Positions 62,003-64,000 of a stretch of DNA of 64,000 nt are shown one piece after another. Below the pieces are notes generated by a model. That model did not search any database and had not been told where the DNA came from. It saw only the letters and a program-made list of their open reading frames with translations. Made by a program: the position numbers and the translations under genes. The number at the start of each line of letters is the position of its first letter. The stretch's first letter is position 1. This stretch comes from Aquimonas sp964586455. Lineage in GTDB: Bacteria > Pseudomonadota > Gammaproteobacteria > Xanthomonadales > Xanthomonadaceae. The DNA lies in the NCBI GenBank assembly GCA_964586455.1, contig CAZPHV010000022.1:1-64000 (forward strand), given 5' to 3'.

Positions 62003-62865
62003 GTTCTTCCCCGCATCGAGCTCGGCAGATTTAAAAAGCTCAATGCACAGTGTGCCGGCAGAATCGTGCGGCTGCCGTCATTGGTGTTCAGAACCGATTG
62101 AAGACGCTGCAGCGTCGCCTGCTGCTGAGTCCAGTCATCGCTGAGCAGCCGGGTCGGCCAGGCCGCACCGCGCAGGCGGCCTGCGCGCAATCCCCAGCTG
62201 GCATCGCCGGCCAACAGCAGCTCGCGGTCATCCTGCAGGCGCAGCAGCAGGCCGTAATGCCCGCGCGCATGGCCGGGCAGCGGCACCGCCCACAGGCTGC
62301 GGTCGCCGAGCAGATCATGGCCCTCGCCGAGTGCCTGCCAAGCTGCCGGCAGGGTCGTGAGGGGCGCGCCTTCGATCGCCACGTGGCGGGCGGCGAAATC
62401 CGCGGGCAGCAGGTCCAGCAGGGTGGCCTGACGCAGCCGCTTCAAGCGCCCGAGCCCGCGCGCCCAGCGCAGGGCGGCATCGGCACACCAGATCCGCGCC
62501 CGTGGCAGATCCTGCAGGCCGGCGATGTGGTCGGCGTGCAGATGCGAGACGAACACCGCGGCGACTTCATGCAGGGCGATGCCTTCACGCTGCAGTTGCG
62601 CGCCCAGACATTCGTTCGTCGGCAGAGCGACCGGCGTGACCCAGCGGTACAGACGCTCAGGAAAGCGCGCAGTCGCCGCGAAGAAATGCTCGGCGTAGCC
62701 GGTGTCGAACAGGATCGCGCCGGCGCTCGGATGACGGATCAGCCCGACCAGGGCGGGAAACTCGGCCATCCGCCAGGCGCCACCGGCGATCGCGACGCAC
62801 TCCGGGTGGCGGCAGTGGCCGACCCGCAGCACCGTGAGCTGTACGCGTGGCGCGGAGCGGCTCAT
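61999..62865 (-). CDS. MBL-fold metallo-hydrolase
   Basis: 288 residues from the ATG at 62865 (CGGAG upstream). H108-L-H110-A-D112-H113 is the metal-binding motif, with later ligands in PLPGHARGHYG, LLLAGDASW and ILPAHC. The layout is that of N-acyl homoserine lactonase-like and related MBL enzymes (FDTGYAEHF). It may hydrolyse an acyl thioester or lactone made by the preceding synthase. The frame extends to 62958 but overlaps the upstream gene. Confidence 0.87.
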   Translation of the reverse strand: MSRSAPRVQLTVLRVGHCRHPECVAIAGGAWRMAEFPALVGLIRHPSAGAILFDTGYAEHFFAATARFPERLYRWVTPVALPTNECLGAQLQREGIALHEVAAVFVSHLHADHIAGLQDLPRARIWCADAALRWARGLGRLKRLRQATLLDLLPADFAARHVAIEGAPLTTLPAAWQALGEGHDLLGDRSLWAVPLPGHARGHYGLLLRLQDDRELLLAGDASWGLRAGRLRGAAWPTRLLSDDWTQQQATLQRLQSVLNTNDGSRTILPAHCALSFLNLPSSMRGRT

Positions 62866-62932
62866 CGCAAGGCTCCGAGGGCAGCGACCGCAGGCCGCAG
62901 CAGGTAGCGAGATGAGCGTTCCTGCCGGGTCC

Positions 62933-63937
62933 TCACAGCTGCAGCACCGCGCCGCCAAGCGTGAGACCTGCGGCCGTGCCCAGCAGCAGGGCGCGCTGGC
63001 CGCGCTTCAGGCGGCCGGAATCCAGCGCCAAGTGCAGGGCAGTCGGCAGCGAGGCCGCGACCTGATTGCCATGGCTGGCGAGGATGTCTTCAACCCGCTC
63101 GGGGCCGACGCCAAGACTCTTGAACACGTGTTGCATGCCGAGCTTCGAGGCCTGGTGGGGGATCACCCGGTCGATCGCCTCCAGCCCGAAACCCGCCTCG
63201 GTCAGAAGTGCCGCCACGAAACGGTCGAAGTGTACGGCGGTGGCGCGATACAGGCGGCGCCCGTCCATGCGGAAACGACAGGCCTGCCAGTAGTCTTCGG
63301 CGCCCGCGGCGGGCGGCAGACGTGAACCTCCGCCGGCGATGCCACAGGCCTCGACCTGCTCGGACCAGGTTTCCAACCGCAGCGCGCGCAGGCCCGTGCT
63401 GCCGTCGCCGACCTCCAGCACCGCTGCAGCGGCGCCATCGCCGAACAGGCCATAGGTGTCCGGGTCGGCCGGGTCGAGCGCATGCGAGGCCAGATCACAG
63501 GCCACCAGCAGCACCCGCCGATAGCGCTGCGCCGCCAGCAAGGCGGCAACCAGATCGAGCCCGAGCAGAAAACTCAGACAGCTTGCGTCGACATCGAAGG
63601 CGGGCGTGCCTTTGAGGCCGAGCTCGCGATGCAGGAAGGCCGCGTTGCAGGGCAGGGCCTGATCGGGCCCCGCATTGGCGCTGACCAGACAGTCGATGTC
63701 GTCGACCCCGAGACCCGCGGCTGACAGCGCCGCATGCGCCGCCTCCGCCCCGACCTCGGCCGCGCTGCGCCTGTCCTCATAAGCCCGCCGCGCCACGCCG
63801 GTGCGTGCTTCGATGCTGCCGATCGGCAGCCCGAGCCGCAGATCGAGCTCGTTGCTGTCGATCCAGCGTGTGGGCGTGGAGATGCCGGTGGCGAGCAGGC
63901 GCAGGGAACGGAGAGGAGCGTTGGCGATGCGGATCAT
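62933..63937 (-). CDS. 3-oxoacyl-ACP synthase III-like (FabH/OleA-like) enzyme
   Basis: About 334 residues from ATG 63937; ATG 63967 or an earlier start beyond the window cannot be excluded. The KAS III triad is complete: Cys120 (DVDASCLSF), His261 (IPHQASK) and Asn291 (HGNQVAAS). FGDGAAAAVLEV and the GTAAGLTLGGAVL ending are family hallmarks. It would condense an acyl-CoA with a malonyl or second acyl unit to start a lipid-derived product. First visible gene of the operon; more genes may lie to the right of the window. Confidence 0.88.
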   Translation of the reverse strand: MIRIANAPLRSLRLLATGISTPTRWIDSNELDLRLGLPIGSIEARTGVARRAYEDRRSAAEVGAEAAHAALSAAGLGVDDIDCLVSANAGPDQALPCNAAFLHRELGLKGTPAFDVDASCLSFLLGLDLVAALLAAQRYRRVLLVACDLASHALDPADPDTYGLFGDGAAAAVLEVGDGSTGLRALRLETWSEQVEACGIAGGGSRLPPAAGAEDYWQACRFRMDGRRLYRATAVHFDRFVAALLTEAGFGLEAIDRVIPHQASKLGMQHVFKSLGVGPERVEDILASHGNQVAASLPTALHLALDSGRLKRGQRALLLGTAAGLTLGGAVLQL

Positions 63938-64000
63938 CCGGCTAGAAAGGCGGCAGCGGATCTGCATTGTGGCGAAACGCGCGTAACGGCGTCTGCACAT

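Noticed and set aside
57872..63937. A canonical olefin (OleABCD) cluster
   Set aside because: KAS III and an OleD-like reductase are present, but no AMP-ligase (OleC) is visible, and an MBL hydrolase and two glycosyltransferases are not part of that pathway.
1..64000. tRNA or att-type insertion sites for integrative elements
   Set aside because: No tRNA cloverleaf, integrase or transposase was recognised; the gltD fragments are the only long direct repeats flanking accessory DNA.

Overview
The window looks like chromosomal DNA of a high-GC gammaproteobacterium, most likely from the Xanthomonadales/Lysobacterales and perhaps Rhodanobacteraceae-like. The reasons are a sigma-54-promoted glnA, gltBD, an ArsR-ArsC-Acr3 operon, many lipoproteins, and extracellular proteins carrying an F-x-x-G-F-E motif that I associate with this order. 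No tRNA, rRNA, CRISPR array, transposase or integrase was recognised. Dispersed short palindromes (hairpin families reading GGGTAGA...TCTACC, GGTGCGCC...GGCGCACC and GGTGGGCC...GGCCCACC) sit in most intergenic gaps of the left half and are absent from 44-64 kb.

Layout. 0.2-19.3 kb is ordinary housekeeping and envelope DNA: an M16 zinc-protease lipoprotein, a secreted beta-propeller-like protein, small lipoproteins, an SDR oxidoreductase, a class III sirtuin, a MotA/TolQ-like plus OmpA/MotB-like motor pair, a double-receiver response regulator, an arsenic operon with a visible ArsR operator, and glnA behind a textbook sigma-54 promoter. 19.8-25.7 kb holds a 1381-residue SNF2 helicase and an NlpC/P60 peptidase overlapping a lipoprotein gene (possible toxin/immunity pair). 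25.9-43.5 kb is organised around gltBD. The gltD 3' end is present three times: the intact gene at 37.6 kb, a fragment of about 95% identity at 28.3 kb, and a frameshifted fragment at 25.9 kb. Between the copies lie a beta-lactamase-family serine hydrolase and a foreign-looking block: a winged-helix/protein-kinase/TM/TPR receptor divergent from a 1150-residue secreted protein with 732-bp direct repeats, then zinc-ribbon and membrane proteins.

44.4-57.5 kb is the most unusual part, a dense biological-conflict (immune-type) island. Eight plus-strand genes, mostly overlapping or a few bases apart, encode a DUF4062/TIR-like protein, an alpha/beta hydrolase, a trypsin-like protease with a helical TRAFs-binding-like region, a deoxyribosyltransferase/TIR-like protein with a TRAFs-binding-like region, a TIR-like protein, a stand-alone prokaryotic YEATS (pYEATS) protein, a TIR-NB-ARC-TPR (NLR-like) protein and a small lectin-like protein. 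Three minus-strand genes converge on them: a membrane protein, a TIR-TM-TPR protein and a TIR-TM protein. My inference is that the NLR-like protein is the sensor/scaffold, the TIR-like domains are nucleotide-directed enzymes or adaptors, and the hydrolase and protease are effectors.

57.9-64 kb is a six-gene minus-strand operon with translational overlaps: ketoacyl-ACP synthase III-like, MBL-fold hydrolase, NAD-dependent epimerase, GT2 glycosyltransferase, alpha/beta-hydrolase-like protein and GT1 glycosyltransferase. It may make a glycosylated fatty-acid-derived product, and it may continue beyond the right edge.

All assignments come from reading motifs and translations by eye; no database search was run.
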